DNA of 64,000 nucleotides from Demequina sp. TMPB413 (GTDB lineage Bacteria; Actinomycetota; Actinomycetes; Actinomycetales; Demequinaceae). Position numbers and translations under genes: made by a program. Below are positions 7,552 to 16,772 of this stretch, piece by piece. Numbering within the stretch: position 1 is the first letter of the stretch; the number at the start of each line of letters is the position of its first letter. Where the stretch lies: positions 124,001 to 188,000 of the forward strand of contig NZ_CP096184.1 of assembly GCF_020447105.2 (NCBI RefSeq). Direction: 5' to 3'. A model generated the notes under the pieces. That model did no database searches and was not told the DNA's origin. It worked only from the letters and a program-made list of their open reading frames with translations.

Positions 7552-9915
7552 ATGGATGCACTCTTCGACATCGCGTCCGCCGGTTCCTCCCCGCTGGTTG
7601 AGGGCCTCAACCCAGAGCAGGCCAAGGCCGTCGTGTACGACGGCCGGGCCCTGCTGATCTTCGCGGGCGCTGGATCCGGTAAGACTCGCGTACTGACCCA
7701 CCGGATCGCCCACCTGCTGGAATCCGGCAGGGCGCGACCGCACGAAGTGCTCGCCATCACCTTCACCAACAAGGCCGCCGGAGAGATGCGCGAGCGCGTC
7801 CAGGCCCTCGTGGGTCCCGAAGCGCGGCAGATGTGGGTGTCTACTTTCCACTCTGCGTGCGTGCGCATGCTTCGCCGCGACTATGAACTCGCAGGCCTCA
7901 AGTCGACGTTCTCGATCTACGACACCACGGACTCTGTCGCCGTCATGAAGCTCGTCATGAAAGAGCTTGACCTTGACCCCAAGAAGTTCACCCCCAAGTC
8001 GCTGTTGGGAAGGATCGGCACCTTCAAGGATGAGCTGATTGACCCTGAGATGGCGGCCGCCGCTGGGGAGGCCGCCTCGCGCTACTCCATCGATCACGCC
8101 GCCGGAAAGGCCTACGGCGCGTACCAGCGTCGGCTTGAGGCGGCCAATGCGGTGGACTTTGACGACATCATCGTCAAGACGGTCCGCCTGGTCCAGAACC
8201 ACCCAGAGGTCGCGGAGCGCTATCGCGCTCAGTTCCGGCACGTGCTCGTCGACGAGTACCAAGACACCAACCACGCTCAGTACGTGTTGGTGCGCGAGCT
8301 GGTCGGGGACACTGGTCGTCTCACCGTCGTCGGTGACGCTGACCAGTCCATCTACGCCTTCAGAGGCGCGACGATTCGCAACATTCTTGAGTTCGAGAAG
8401 GACTACCCGGAAGCGGAGGTCATCAGGCTCGAGCGCAACTATCGCTCGACCCAGAACATCCTCACCGCTGCCAATGCAGTGATCGCGAACAACGTCGGCA
8501 GGCCGGTCAAGAACCTCTGGACTGACGCGGGCGCAGGCGAGCGCATCGTCGGCTACGCGGGTGACACGGAGCAGGACGAGGCGCTGTTCATCGCCGACGA
8601 GATCAAGCGGCTCACCGCATCCGCGAACGTGGCGCCAGCCGATATCGCGATCATGTATCGGGCCAACGCGCAATCTCGCGCCATCGAGGAGCGCTTCATT
8701 CGCGCCGAGATCCCGTACAAGGTGGTGGGCGGGACGCGCTTCTATGAGCGTCGCGAGATCAAAGACATGCTCGCCTACCTCGCTGCTGTGGTCAACGAAG
8801 ACGACGACGTGGCGACTAGGCGTGTCATCAACACCCCCAAACGTGGCATCGGCGACACAACCGTAGAGGCGATCGAACAACTGCGTCGCACCCTGTCACT
8901 GGAGGAAGAGCGCGCGGGGAGGCCGGGCGTGAGCTTCGGTTCGGCGTTGCGGCGTGCGGAAGACCTCGACCTCGCGGCCCGCTCGGCACGGCCAGTGGCT
9001 GAGTTCGTATCACTCATGGACGATTTGCGGTCCCTCGCGGCCGACAACGGACCGGCAGGCGTGCTCGATGCCATCGCCGATCGATCAGGAATGCTGCGCC
9101 AGATGCGCGCGAGCGAGGATCCTCAAGACGCCAGCCGCATCGAGAACATCATGGAGCTTGTGGCCGTGGGGCGCGAGTTCACGGAAGAGAATCCCGACGG
9201 CACGCTGGCTGACTTCCTGGAGAAAGTCGCGCTTGTCGCCGACGCCGACCAGATTCCCGACGCTGACGGCTCCGGTGGGGTGGTCACACTCATGACACTG
9301 CACACCGCCAAGGGGCTCGAGTTTCCTGTCGTCTTTGTGGTCGGTCTCGAAGATGGGACTTTCCCCCACATGCGCTCCATCGAGTCGGGCGATGTGAAGG
9401 ACCTCGAGGAGGAGCGCAGGCTCGCCTACGTCGGTCTGACCAGGGCGCGGGAGCGGTTGTACTTGACGCGCGCCGAGGTGCGCTCCGCATGGGGTGCGCC
9501 TCAGTACCTCCCCGTCTCGCGTTTTGCGGAAGAGATTCCTGCCGACCTCGTGGAGTGGAAGCGCTCAGAGACGTCGATGTCCTCCTTGAGGGCAAGAACG
9601 GAGCGCCGCGGCTCCGGCGGCTGGTCGAGCACGTACGGTGGCGGCGCCTACGGAGGCAGCCAGGATCGCGACGACGGCAACACCTACGCGAAGGCAGGCG
9701 CCGTCACGAGCAGGCGCATCCCGCCGAGCCCGCCAGGCACGGCTGAAGGAGACGCTGGCTTCGAGGTCGGCGATCGGGTCACCCACGACGGTTTCGGCAT
9801 GGGCAAGGTGGTTGGCACGGAAGGTGCTGGTCGCCACGCGGTGGTGAAGGTGGACTTCGGTGCGACCGGAGTCAAGCGCTTGGCGCTGCGGTTCAACGCG
9901 CTTACCAAGTTGTAG
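7552..9915 (+). CDS. pcrA: UvrD/PcrA-type ATP-dependent DNA helicase
   Basis: An SF1A 3'-5' DNA helicase for repair and replication-fork maintenance. At 787 residues it has typical PcrA length. The motifs appear in order: Q-motif region LNPEQAKAV, Walker A AGAGSGKTR, motif Ia ITFTNKAAGEM, Walker B DEYQDTNHAQ, motif III VGDADQSIYAFRGA, and motif IV RLERNYRST. Further on are MTLHTAKGLEF and VGLTRARERL. A Gly/Ser-rich stretch follows at about 685-735, then the C-terminal Tudor-like element (VGDRVTHDGFGMGKVVG) that binds RNA polymerase in PcrA/UvrD. Nothing is missing. Confidence 0.97.
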   Translation: MDALFDIASAGSSPLVEGLNPEQAKAVVYDGRALLIFAGAGSGKTRVLTHRIAHLLESGRARPHEVLAITFTNKAAGEMRERVQALVGPEARQMWVSTFHSACVRMLRRDYELAGLKSTFSIYDTTDSVAVMKLVMKELDLDPKKFTPKSLLGRIGTFKDELIDPEMAAAAGEAASRYSIDHAAGKAYGAYQRRLEAANAVDFDDIIVKTVRLVQNHPEVAERYRAQFRHVLVDEYQDTNHAQYVLVRELVGDTGRLTVVGDADQSIYAFRGATIRNILEFEKDYPEAEVIRLERNYRSTQNILTAANAVIANNVGRPVKNLWTDAGAGERIVGYAGDTEQDEALFIADEIKRLTASANVAPADIAIMYRANAQSRAIEERFIRAEIPYKVVGGTRFYERREIKDMLAYLAAVVNEDDDVATRRVINTPKRGIGDTTVEAIEQLRRTLSLEEERAGRPGVSFGSALRRAEDLDLAARSARPVAEFVSLMDDLRSLAADNGPAGVLDAIADRSGMLRQMRASEDPQDASRIENIMELVAVGREFTEENPDGTLADFLEKVALVADADQIPDADGSGGVVTLMTLHTAKGLEFPVVFVVGLEDGTFPHMRSIESGDVKDLEEERRLAYVGLTRARERLYLTRAEVRSAWGAPQYLPVSRFAEEIPADLVEWKRSETSMSSLRARTERRGSGGWSSTYGGGAYGGSQDRDDGNTYAKAGAVTSRRIPPSPPGTAEGDAGFEVGDRVTHDGFGMGKVVGTEGAGRHAVVKVDFGATGVKRLALRFNALTKL

Positions 9916-9961
9916 CACTAGGCGTTGGATCCTGCGGCGGCGCTCACAGACGGCCCGCCGG

Positions 9962-9967
9962 TAGTCT
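9962..9967 (+). promoter_or_regulatory. -10 element TAGTCT of ldh
   Basis: TAGTCT lies 30 bases before the GTG start of the lactate dehydrogenase gene. A short leader carrying GAAAGGA as ribosome binding site would follow. Confidence 0.4.
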
Positions 9968-9996
9968 TGAGGGCACTCCCCACGAAAGGATCCCCG

Positions 9997-10953
9997 GTGG
10001 AAAGCAGGACCTCGAAGGTATCGATCATTGGCGCCGGCGCGGTGGGCTCGACCCTCGCGTACGCGGGACTGATGCGCGGATTCGCGCGCACCGTCGCGCT
10101 CTTTGACATCAACAAGGCCAAGGTCGAAGCGGAGGCGCTCGACTTGTCCCAGGGCATTCAGTTCATGCCAGAAGCGAACGTCATCGGCTCCAACGACATC
10201 TCGGTCTGTGCAGACTCCGACGTGGTGGTCATCACCGCTGGCGCGAAGCAACAGCCGGGCCAGTCGCGACTCGAGTTAGCTGAGGCGACCATCGGCCTGA
10301 TGGACAAGATCATCCCGCCGCTCATTGATGTCTCGCCGAACGCCATCTACATCCTGGTCACCAACCCTGTCGATGTCGTGACGTATGCGGCGCTCAAGGC
10401 CTCAGGTATGAGTCCCACCCAGATGTTCGGGTCCGGAACGGTGCTCGACTCGTCACGGTTGCGGCATCAGATCGCCCGAGAGTGCGGCGTCGCCGTGGGT
10501 AACGTGCACGCCTACATCGCTGGCGAGCACGGTGATTCGGAGGTCGCGTTGTGGTCCTCCGCGAGCATCGGCGGAGTGCCCCTGGTGGAATGGCATGACG
10601 CAGAAGGCAGGGTCATCATGACGCCTGAAACGTGCGAGCGGATCCACCGCGACGTGACCCGCTCGGCCTACCAAATCATCGAGGGCAAGGGCGCGACCAA
10701 CTATGCGATCGGTATCGCTGGGGCACGCATTGTCGAGGCGGTGTTGGGAGATCAGAACCGGGTACTGCCCATCTCGACGCTGGTGGACTATCCGGGAGTC
10801 GGCGAGGTCTGCATGTCGCTGCCTGCCGTCGTGGGACGCAGTGGCGTCAGGCACCGCGTTGACGTCCGCATGAACGAGGAGGAGCGGGCAGGGCTTGAAG
10901 CCTCCGCCCGCTCGATCCGCGAGGTTGCAGTGAGATTTGGCGCGGCCCGCTAG
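9997..10953 (+). CDS. ldh: L-lactate dehydrogenase
   Basis: It interconverts pyruvate and L-lactate with NAD(H). From the GTG preceded by GAAAGGA it has 318 residues, the normal length. It shows the NAD-binding GAGAVGS at 12-18, DLSQG, the mobile loop AGAKQQPGQSR with catalytic Arg91, VTNPVDVVTY, substrate-binding Arg154 in LDSSRLR, and catalytic His178 in AGEHGDSE. Gln at the specificity position of the loop (KQQPG) points to lactate and not malate dehydrogenase. The longer frame upstream is not used because the NAD fold starts right after this GTG. A strong hairpin follows the stop. Confidence 0.95.
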   Translation: MESRTSKVSIIGAGAVGSTLAYAGLMRGFARTVALFDINKAKVEAEALDLSQGIQFMPEANVIGSNDISVCADSDVVVITAGAKQQPGQSRLELAEATIGLMDKIIPPLIDVSPNAIYILVTNPVDVVTYAALKASGMSPTQMFGSGTVLDSSRLRHQIARECGVAVGNVHAYIAGEHGDSEVALWSSASIGGVPLVEWHDAEGRVIMTPETCERIHRDVTRSAYQIIEGKGATNYAIGIAGARIVEAVLGDQNRVLPISTLVDYPGVGEVCMSLPAVVGRSGVRHRVDVRMNEEERAGLEASARSIREVAVRFGAAR

Positions 10954-10973
10954 CGCTCGCGGCCAACGCGAAG

Positions 10974-11004
10974 GTGGGGCGGCGTCACCCTGACGCCACC
11001 CCAC
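10974..11004. terminator. bidirectional terminator-type hairpin
   Basis: Two 14-base arms (GTGGGGCGGCGTCA and TGACGCCACCCCAC) pair with a single mismatch around a CCC loop. The hairpin sits between the convergent ldh and MMPL genes, 20 bases after the ldh stop, where a shared terminator is expected. No long T-tract follows on either strand. Confidence 0.65.
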
Positions 11005-11015
11005 CGCTCGGTTGG

Positions 11016-13208
11016 TTACCTCACGCGCGCTGGCACGAGCGCGACGTCGGGCTCCCGATCGAGGTACTGCGTCGAGTCGCCCTCCACCTGGAGTTGGGGC
11101 AGCCACTGCAGCCACCTCGGCAGGTACCAGTTGGCGTCGCCCAACAGAGCCATGACGGCGGGCACGAGGAGCGACCTCACCACGGTCGCATCGAGAATGA
11201 CGGCTACCGCTAGCCCAAGACCCATCTGGTTGAACTCGGCCAAGTCGCCGATAGCGAAGCCGGCGAAGACAGCCACCATGATGAGCGCCGCTCCCGTGAT
11301 GAGGGAACCGGTGCGCGAGAGCCCGAAGGCGATCGCGTCGCGAGTGTCTCCTGTGGCGCTGTGCCGCTCCTTGATCCGGCTCAAAAGGAACACGTGATAG
11401 TCCATCGACAGCCCGAAGAGGACCGCGAACAAGAACAGCGGAATCCACGGCGCGATGCCTCCTACGACAGGCATGCCGAGAGCGTCGGCCGCCCAACCGA
11501 ACTGGAACACCGCGACGAGCACGCCGTATGCGGCAGCGGTGGACAGCACGTTGAGCACGATGGCGGTGCCAGCGATGGTCACCGACCGGAAGGTCACGAG
11601 CAACATGATGAGCGACGCCCCCAACACGATGAGCGCAACCCATGGCGCCGCGTCGGTGATGAGCTTGGTGAAGTCGATCGTGTCGGCCTGCTCCCCGGTG
11701 ACATAGGCGCGCGCGCCGGTGCCCTCCAGGTACTCCGGAATCGTCTCGGAACGCAAGTCCTTCACCGCCTGCTCCGCCTTGATGTCGGCCGAGTCGTAAA
11801 CGTCCTTGGTCTCGATGAACGCGACGTCGCCCTCCCAGGAAAGGGACGTCTCGGCGAAGGCTTCCGACGCCTCGACGGCCGACGCAAGGGCCTCGACTTC
11901 GGCGCGGGCGTTGCCAGCGTCGTCAATCACGATGAGCGAGGAGGCCTGGCCGAAACCGAAGTCCTCCGTCAACACCTCGGTCGCTTGCTTGAACGGCACG
12001 TGGTCGGGAAGAGCATCGGTCCCGGGGAACGTGAGTCGCATCGAGAGCGCTGGCAGCGCGAGCGCGGCGAGCACGCCGAGCCCAGCAACCGCAGCCACCG
12101 CCGGGCGCTTCAAGACGCCCCTCGCGAGGGCAGACCAGGCGCGAGGTTCCGCACCAGGGTGTGAGATGGGCAGGGATCCCTTGTTGACTCGTTGCCCCAG
12201 CAGACGCAACACGGCTGGGAGCAACGTGAGCGCACTGATGACGGAGAAGACGGCCACGATCATGGCACCCGATCCGAGGCTGACCATGATGGTCGAGGGA
12301 ACAACGAGCAGACCTGCGAGTGAGATGAGCACCGTGATGCCCGAGATGAGAACCGCCCTGCTCGCCGTGTTGCCCGCAATGGCCACGGCATCGGTCACGC
12401 TGCGGCCGTGCGCGAGTTCCTCCCTGAAGCGTTGGACGATCACGAGCGAGTAGTCGATGCCGAGCGCCAGCCCCATCATCGTGATCATGTTGAGAATGAA
12501 GAACGACAGGTCGAAAGCGCGCCCGACGATCGCGGTCGCACCTACTGCCGACACGATCGACACGAGCGCAACCATGAGCGGCAAACCGGCCGCCATGAGC
12601 GCGCCGAAGACCACCAGCAGGATGACGATGGCAGCGCCGATGCCGATGAGTTCGCCACGCACGAGGCTCTCGGTTCCCAGTTTGTCGAACGCCGCGTAGG
12701 CGCTGTCCTCTCCGTAGGTGTAGACGGAGAAGCCCTCGAGGTCCATTCCTGCCGTGGCGTCATTGAGCGCCGTGCCGAGATCCTCGGGGTGGTCGAGGGA
12801 CAGCGTCGCGGTCAGGAGTGCCGTTGACTGGTCTGCCGACACGGGAGCGGAGTTGGCGACGGTCGGCACCTCAACGCTCTCGATGCCTTCGAGAGAAGCG
12901 ATCGTAGTGCGGGTGGCTTCGATCGCCGCCAGGAAGCTTGAGTCGGGGAAAGTGAAGGTGTCGGACTCGACGATGATGGTCTCGGTGACCACCTCAGCCG
13001 CGTCTCCGCGCAGCGCCTCGTCGAGGTCGTTCGCCGTTCCCGATTCCGTCTCGATGAGCGCCTTGTCGTCTTGAACGAGCGCGTCGCCAAGTGAGCCTGC
13101 AGCCGCGAGCGCGGCCACGAGTCCGATGATCCACGCGACGATGATGAGCCACGGCCGCGCGGCAGAAGCCCTCGCGACGCGACCAGTGAAGCCAAGTTTC
13201 ATGATCAT
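11016..13208 (-). CDS. MMPL/RND-family exporter
   Basis: This 730-residue transporter has the duplicated MMPL layout: one N-terminal helix, a large extracytoplasmic domain (about 45-180), a five-helix block, a second extracytoplasmic domain (about 390-510), and a second five-helix block. Helix 4 of each half carries the conserved acidic motif (GLALGIDYSL and FGLSMDYHVF) that takes part in proton relay. Substrates in this family are lipids, siderophores or drugs; I cannot tell which. Two ATGs (13208 and 13202) share one AAGGAG. It diverges from a kinase/regulator pair that probably controls it. Confidence 0.9.
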   Translation of the reverse strand: MIMKLGFTGRVARASAARPWLIIVAWIIGLVAALAAAGSLGDALVQDDKALIETESGTANDLDEALRGDAAEVVTETIIVESDTFTFPDSSFLAAIEATRTTIASLEGIESVEVPTVANSAPVSADQSTALLTATLSLDHPEDLGTALNDATAGMDLEGFSVYTYGEDSAYAAFDKLGTESLVRGELIGIGAAIVILLVVFGALMAAGLPLMVALVSIVSAVGATAIVGRAFDLSFFILNMITMMGLALGIDYSLVIVQRFREELAHGRSVTDAVAIAGNTASRAVLISGITVLISLAGLLVVPSTIMVSLGSGAMIVAVFSVISALTLLPAVLRLLGQRVNKGSLPISHPGAEPRAWSALARGVLKRPAVAAVAGLGVLAALALPALSMRLTFPGTDALPDHVPFKQATEVLTEDFGFGQASSLIVIDDAGNARAEVEALASAVEASEAFAETSLSWEGDVAFIETKDVYDSADIKAEQAVKDLRSETIPEYLEGTGARAYVTGEQADTIDFTKLITDAAPWVALIVLGASLIMLLVTFRSVTIAGTAIVLNVLSTAAAYGVLVAVFQFGWAADALGMPVVGGIAPWIPLFLFAVLFGLSMDYHVFLLSRIKERHSATGDTRDAIAFGLSRTGSLITGAALIMVAVFAGFAIGDLAEFNQMGLGLAVAVILDATVVRSLLVPAVMALLGDANWYLPRWLQWLPQLQVEGDSTQYLDREPDVALVPARVR

Positions 13209-13450
13209 TCTCTCCTTGAAGGGGGTGACGGCTGCCTGCCAACCGCCGAGCGCATATGCCTCTCAGTGAGGACGCTACGGATGGAGGTAGTTCCTGGTCT
13301 GCCCGCTTCAGAGGGGTCTTCTCGCCCCCCTCGGGGGGTTTGTTGCTCGCGCGTACGAGGGACCCGCCGCGGCCGTTCACCCGAGCGAGGGAAGGGGATT
13401 TCCGGCTCGCGAGTGTGGTGCCGCGTCTCGGGGACGGGCACGATGAGGTC
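13209..13450. promoter_or_regulatory. divergent control region between MMPL exporter and kinase genes
   Basis: No gene is seen. On the minus strand a TAGCGT -10-like element (13277-13272) would give a leader of about 57 bases to the exporter gene. On the plus strand CACGAT at 13439-13444 lies exactly six bases before the kinase ATG, a leaderless-type arrangement. A G/C palindrome (CCCCCC, TC, GGGGGG at 13325-13338) followed by TTTGTT lies between them. Confidence 0.45.
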
Positions 13451-14830
13451 ATGACTGAACGCAACGCGTACGTGGCGATCCTTTTCCAGGCCCGCTTCTG
13501 GCGAGAGGCCGCCTACTTGCTGCTAGGCCTGCCCCTCGGGATCCTGTGGGGCGTGTACGCAGTCACGATGTACGCGGTTGGAGTGTCGCTCGTCATCGTG
13601 TGGGTAGGAGTCCCGCTGCTCGTGTTCACGCACGTGTCCATGAGGTGGATCGGCGCCTCGGAACGGCTGCTCGCAAACTCCATGATCGACGCGCGCATCG
13701 CGGCGCCGCCGGCGAGGAGGTCAGCACGACGAGATCGACCTGACGGGCGGGAGCAAGCAGGCACGTGGTCGTCGCTCGGGCGGTGGGCCCAGGACGTGAT
13801 GTTCGATGCGCACGCGTGGCGCGTGGCGCTGTGGTGCTTTGTCAGGATCACTCTTGGCGCCGTTGGCTTTTCCTTCGCACTTCTTGCGGTCGTGTTGCCG
13901 ATCACAGCGGTCTCGGCGCTTGTGCAGGCCGCCGTCTACCGCTTGGGGCTCGCCAACTGGTACGGCGACCCCGGAAACGTCAACGACATCGTGTCGTTCT
14001 GGGTTCTCGTGGGTGCCCCCGTCGTCTTGCTTCTCATTCCGGCCTTCGCGTGGCCGGTGCGAGCGCTCGCGCTGCTCCACGCATCGTTTGGCCGCTGGGC
14101 GCTTGGCGCCAGCCCCAGCGAGGACGTGAAGGCGGCGACGGAACGCGCCGAACTCGCGGAAGAGCAGGTGAGGATCGACCAGGAACTGCACGACTCGATC
14201 GGTCACATGATCACCATGAACATCATCCAGGCAGGCGCAGGTGCGCACGTGTTCGACACCGACCCCGAGTTCGCGCGTCAGGCGCTGAGGAACATCGAGG
14301 AGCGAGGACGTGCGGCGATGGGCGAGTTGGACCGCATCATCTCCGCCATTCGCGGGGACCAGCCGGAGGCGAGAACGCCCTTGCCAGGGATCGACGACAT
14401 CGCCCGCCTGATCGAGGAGTCGCGCACCGCGGGTATGGAGGTGTCGTATGACGCCCAGTACCCCAAGGCGCCAGCCGCGGTGGGCAGGGCGGCCTTCACT
14501 GTGGTGCGAGAGGCGCTCACCAACGCGGCGCGGCACGCCCCTGGCGCTCCCGTCGCCGTCAGGATTGCCCACGACGCCGACGCCCTTGGCATCGAAGTCA
14601 TCAACGGCAAGCCAACAGAGGCGAGCGCGCAACGCCCTCACGCAGGGGGAGGAAGAGGATTGTCGGGTATCCGCGACCGCGTGACGCTCCTTGGCGGACG
14701 TTCATCGGCCGGTCCGGAGGCCAACGGCTTTGTAGTGCGCGCCTTGCTTCCCCTTGAGGCGACGTTGTCGGAGACCGTCGCCGACGCATCCTCGCCCTGG
14801 GCGTCATTGCGTGAGAAGGTGTCGGCGTGA
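13451..14830 (+). CDS. two-component sensor histidine kinase with putative-sensor membrane domain
   Basis: About 459 residues from the ATG at 13451, which lies six bases after a CACGAT element; the in-frame extension upstream is low in signal. The N-terminal part has a sensor-type region of four helices in two pairs (about 22-62 and 120-215), as in actinobacterial kinases beside ABC or MMPL exporters. The HisKA_3 box is IDQELHDSIGHM with the phospho-acceptor His247. The ATPase domain has REALTNAARHAPG and GGGRGLSGIRDRV. The stop overlaps the regulator start (GTGA). It lacks a large extracytoplasmic loop. Confidence 0.88.
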   Translation: MTERNAYVAILFQARFWREAAYLLLGLPLGILWGVYAVTMYAVGVSLVIVWVGVPLLVFTHVSMRWIGASERLLANSMIDARIAAPPARRSARRDRPDGREQAGTWSSLGRWAQDVMFDAHAWRVALWCFVRITLGAVGFSFALLAVVLPITAVSALVQAAVYRLGLANWYGDPGNVNDIVSFWVLVGAPVVLLLIPAFAWPVRALALLHASFGRWALGASPSEDVKAATERAELAEEQVRIDQELHDSIGHMITMNIIQAGAGAHVFDTDPEFARQALRNIEERGRAAMGELDRIISAIRGDQPEARTPLPGIDDIARLIEESRTAGMEVSYDAQYPKAPAAVGRAAFTVVREALTNAARHAPGAPVAVRIAHDADALGIEVINGKPTEASAQRPHAGGGRGLSGIRDRVTLLGGRSSAGPEANGFVVRALLPLEATLSETVADASSPWASLREKVSA

Positions 14831-15486
14831 GAATCGCGATTGTTGACGACGACCCTCTGGTGAGGATGGGCCTGCGAGCCATCGTCGGCTCGGAACCCGA
14901 TTGGGAGGTCGTGGCAGAGGCAGGCGACGGGAGAGCGGCGCTAGACGTCGTCGCCACCCACAACCCAGACCTGGTCCTCATGGACATTCGCATGCCCCAC
15001 ATGGACGGACTGGAGGCGACGAGGGCCATCACATCCGGCCCCTCCGGCGCGAAGGTGATCGTCCTGACCACGTTCGAGGTCGACGAGTACGTTTTCGAAG
15101 CCATGCGGGCGGGGGCTTCAGGATTCGTGCTCAAGCGGGTTCCGCCAGCAGAGCTGATCGAGGCCGTCAGGGTGGTCGCCTCTGGTGAATCGATGCTCTT
15201 TCCCGCGTCCACGCGGCGCGTCATCGAGCGCTTCGCGGCGCCGCCCAGTGCGGTGGGCATGCCCGATCTGACGGAGCGCGAGGGAGATGTGCTCCGCCTC
15301 CTTGCACGGGGGCTATCCAACGGCGAGATCGCCGCCGACCTGTTCGTCTCCGTCGAGACCGTGAAGTCTCACGTCGCGTCCATTCTCATGAAACTGGGAG
15401 TGCGCGACCGCACTCAAGCGGTGATCGCCGCGTACGAGACCGGCTACGTGACGCCCGGACTCGCGGAGGAGCCGGACGCGCGCTAA
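14827..15486 (+). CDS. NarL/LuxR-family response regulator
   Basis: This 219-residue protein has a receiver domain with Asp7-Asp9, phospho-acceptor Asp53 in LMDIRMPHMDG, and switch Lys in VLKRVPP. The C-terminal LuxR helix-turn-helix begins LTEREGDVLRLLARGLSNGE. It is translationally coupled to the kinase. The divergent MMPL exporter is the likely target, as in many kinase/regulator/exporter cassettes; that link is inferred from position. Confidence 0.92.
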   Translation: MRIAIVDDDPLVRMGLRAIVGSEPDWEVVAEAGDGRAALDVVATHNPDLVLMDIRMPHMDGLEATRAITSGPSGAKVIVLTTFEVDEYVFEAMRAGASGFVLKRVPPAELIEAVRVVASGESMLFPASTRRVIERFAAPPSAVGMPDLTEREGDVLRLLARGLSNGEIAADLFVSVETVKSHVASILMKLGVRDRTQAVIAAYETGYVTPGLAEEPDAR

Positions 15487-15533
15487 GCCTGAGGCCTGCT
15501 GACACACCGCACAGGCATGCCCGACGCTCGGGC

Positions 15534-15539
15534 TAGGCT
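15534..15539 (+). promoter_or_regulatory. -10 element TAGGCT of sucCD
   Basis: TAGGCT lies 57 bases before the sucC ATG and about 50 bases after the regulator stop. It would give a leader of about 50 bases ending in an AAGGA ribosome binding site. Confidence 0.45.
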
Positions 15540-15596
15540 GGGTCCATCGTCCCCCACAAGGCTGCGAGACCCGCGCCCCAAGCGTCAAGGAATCCG

Positions 15597-16763
15597 ATGG
15601 ACCTCTTCGAATACCAAGCGCGTGACATGTTTGAGAAGCACGCCGTACCCGTGCTGCCAGGCATCGTCGCTTCCACTCCCGCCGAGGCAAGGGCCGCGGC
15701 CGAGAGCCTCGGAGGCGGCACCGTCGTCGTCAAAGCCCAGGTCAAGACGGGCGGTCGCGGCAAGGCTGGCGGCGTCAAGGTCGTCCACAACCCGGCCGAC
15801 GCTGAGGCAGCCGCAGAGGCCATTCTTGGCATGGACATCAAGGGCCACACGGTCCATAAAGTGATGATCGCCGCCGGTGCGAAGATCGCGCAGGAGTTCT
15901 ACTTCTCCATCCTGTTAGACCGCTCGGAGCGCCAATACCTTGCCATGTGCTCCGTCGAGGGCGGCGTGGAGATCGAGGTGCTCGCGGTCGAGCGGCCAGA
16001 GGCGCTCGCGAAGGTAGGGGTCGACCCACTCGTGGGCGTGGATGCGGCGAAGGCTGCCGAGATCGTGGCCACCGCTGGCTTCCCGTCCGAGCTCGCCGGG
16101 CCCGTTGCCGACGTGATCGAGAAGCTGTGGGCCGTGTACCTGGAAGAGGACGCGACGCTCGTCGAGGTCAACCCGCTGGTGCTCACAGAAGACGGCAAGG
16201 TCATCGCGCTCGACGGCAAGGTCACGATCGATGAGAACGCGGCGTTCCGCCAAGAGGGCCACGCAGCGCTTGAGGACAAGGACGCGGCCGACCCCCTCGA
16301 GGCGAAGGCCAAGGCGCTTGACCTCAACTACGTCAAGCTCGACGGCGCCGTCGGCATCATCGGCAACGGAGCCGGTCTCGTCATGTCGACGCTCGACGTG
16401 GTCGCCTATGCAGGCGAGCAGTTCGGCGGGGTGAAGCCAGCCAACTTCCTCGACATCGGCGGAGGCGCTTCAGCGGCCGTCATGGCCAACGGGCTCGACG
16501 TCATTCTCGGCGACCCCCAGGTCAAGTCAGTCTTCGTCAACGTATTCGGCGGCATCACCTCGTGCATCGAGGTGGCGAACGGAATCGTCGGGGCGCTCGA
16601 GACGCTCGGCGACGCGGCTACCAAGCCCCTCGTCGTCCGCCTTGACGGCAACTCCGTTGAAGAGGGCCGCGCCATCCTGGCAGCGGCCAACCACCCCCTC
16701 GTGACCATTGTCGAGACCATGGACGGCGCCGCGGCCAAGGCCGCCGAGCTGGCCGCCGCTTAA
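15597..16763 (+). CDS. sucC: succinyl-CoA ligase (ADP-forming), beta subunit
   Basis: With SucD it converts succinyl-CoA, phosphate and ADP to succinate, CoA and ATP in the TCA cycle. At 388 residues it is full length. It starts [15 protein letters not shown], has the ATP-grasp lysine region [18 protein letters not shown], and EVNPLV followed by the ALDGK metal-binding region. The C-terminal CoA-ligase domain carries GNGAGL and [10 protein letters not shown]. It is followed after nine bases by sucD. Confidence 0.97.
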   Translation: MDLFEYQARDMFEKHAVPVLPGIVASTPAEARAAAESLGGGTVVVKAQVKTGGRGKAGGVKVVHNPADAEAAAEAILGMDIKGHTVHKVMIAAGAKIAQEFYFSILLDRSERQYLAMCSVEGGVEIEVLAVERPEALAKVGVDPLVGVDAAKAAEIVATAGFPSELAGPVADVIEKLWAVYLEEDATLVEVNPLVLTEDGKVIALDGKVTIDENAAFRQEGHAALEDKDAADPLEAKAKALDLNYVKLDGAVGIIGNGAGLVMSTLDVVAYAGEQFGGVKPANFLDIGGGASAAVMANGLDVILGDPQVKSVFVNVFGGITSCIEVANGIVGALETLGDAATKPLVVRLDGNSVEEGRAILAAANHPLVTIVETMDGAAAKAAELAAA

Positions 16764-16772
16764 GGAGACACC

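Noticed and set aside
7144-8880. A 578-codon open frame on the minus strand across the diguanylate cyclase and pcrA genes
   Set aside because: Antisense shadow of pcrA; no recognisable domain, no start signals, and the plus-strand helicase motifs are complete.
10453-11643. A 396-codon minus-strand frame running from the MMPL gene through the terminator into ldh
   Set aside because: It crosses a clear terminator hairpin and two genes in other frames, with no domain evidence.
13325-13338. C6-TC-G6 palindrome followed by TTTGTT as a terminator
   Set aside because: It lies between divergent genes, so no transcript would need to end there, and the two-base loop is too tight without melting pairs.
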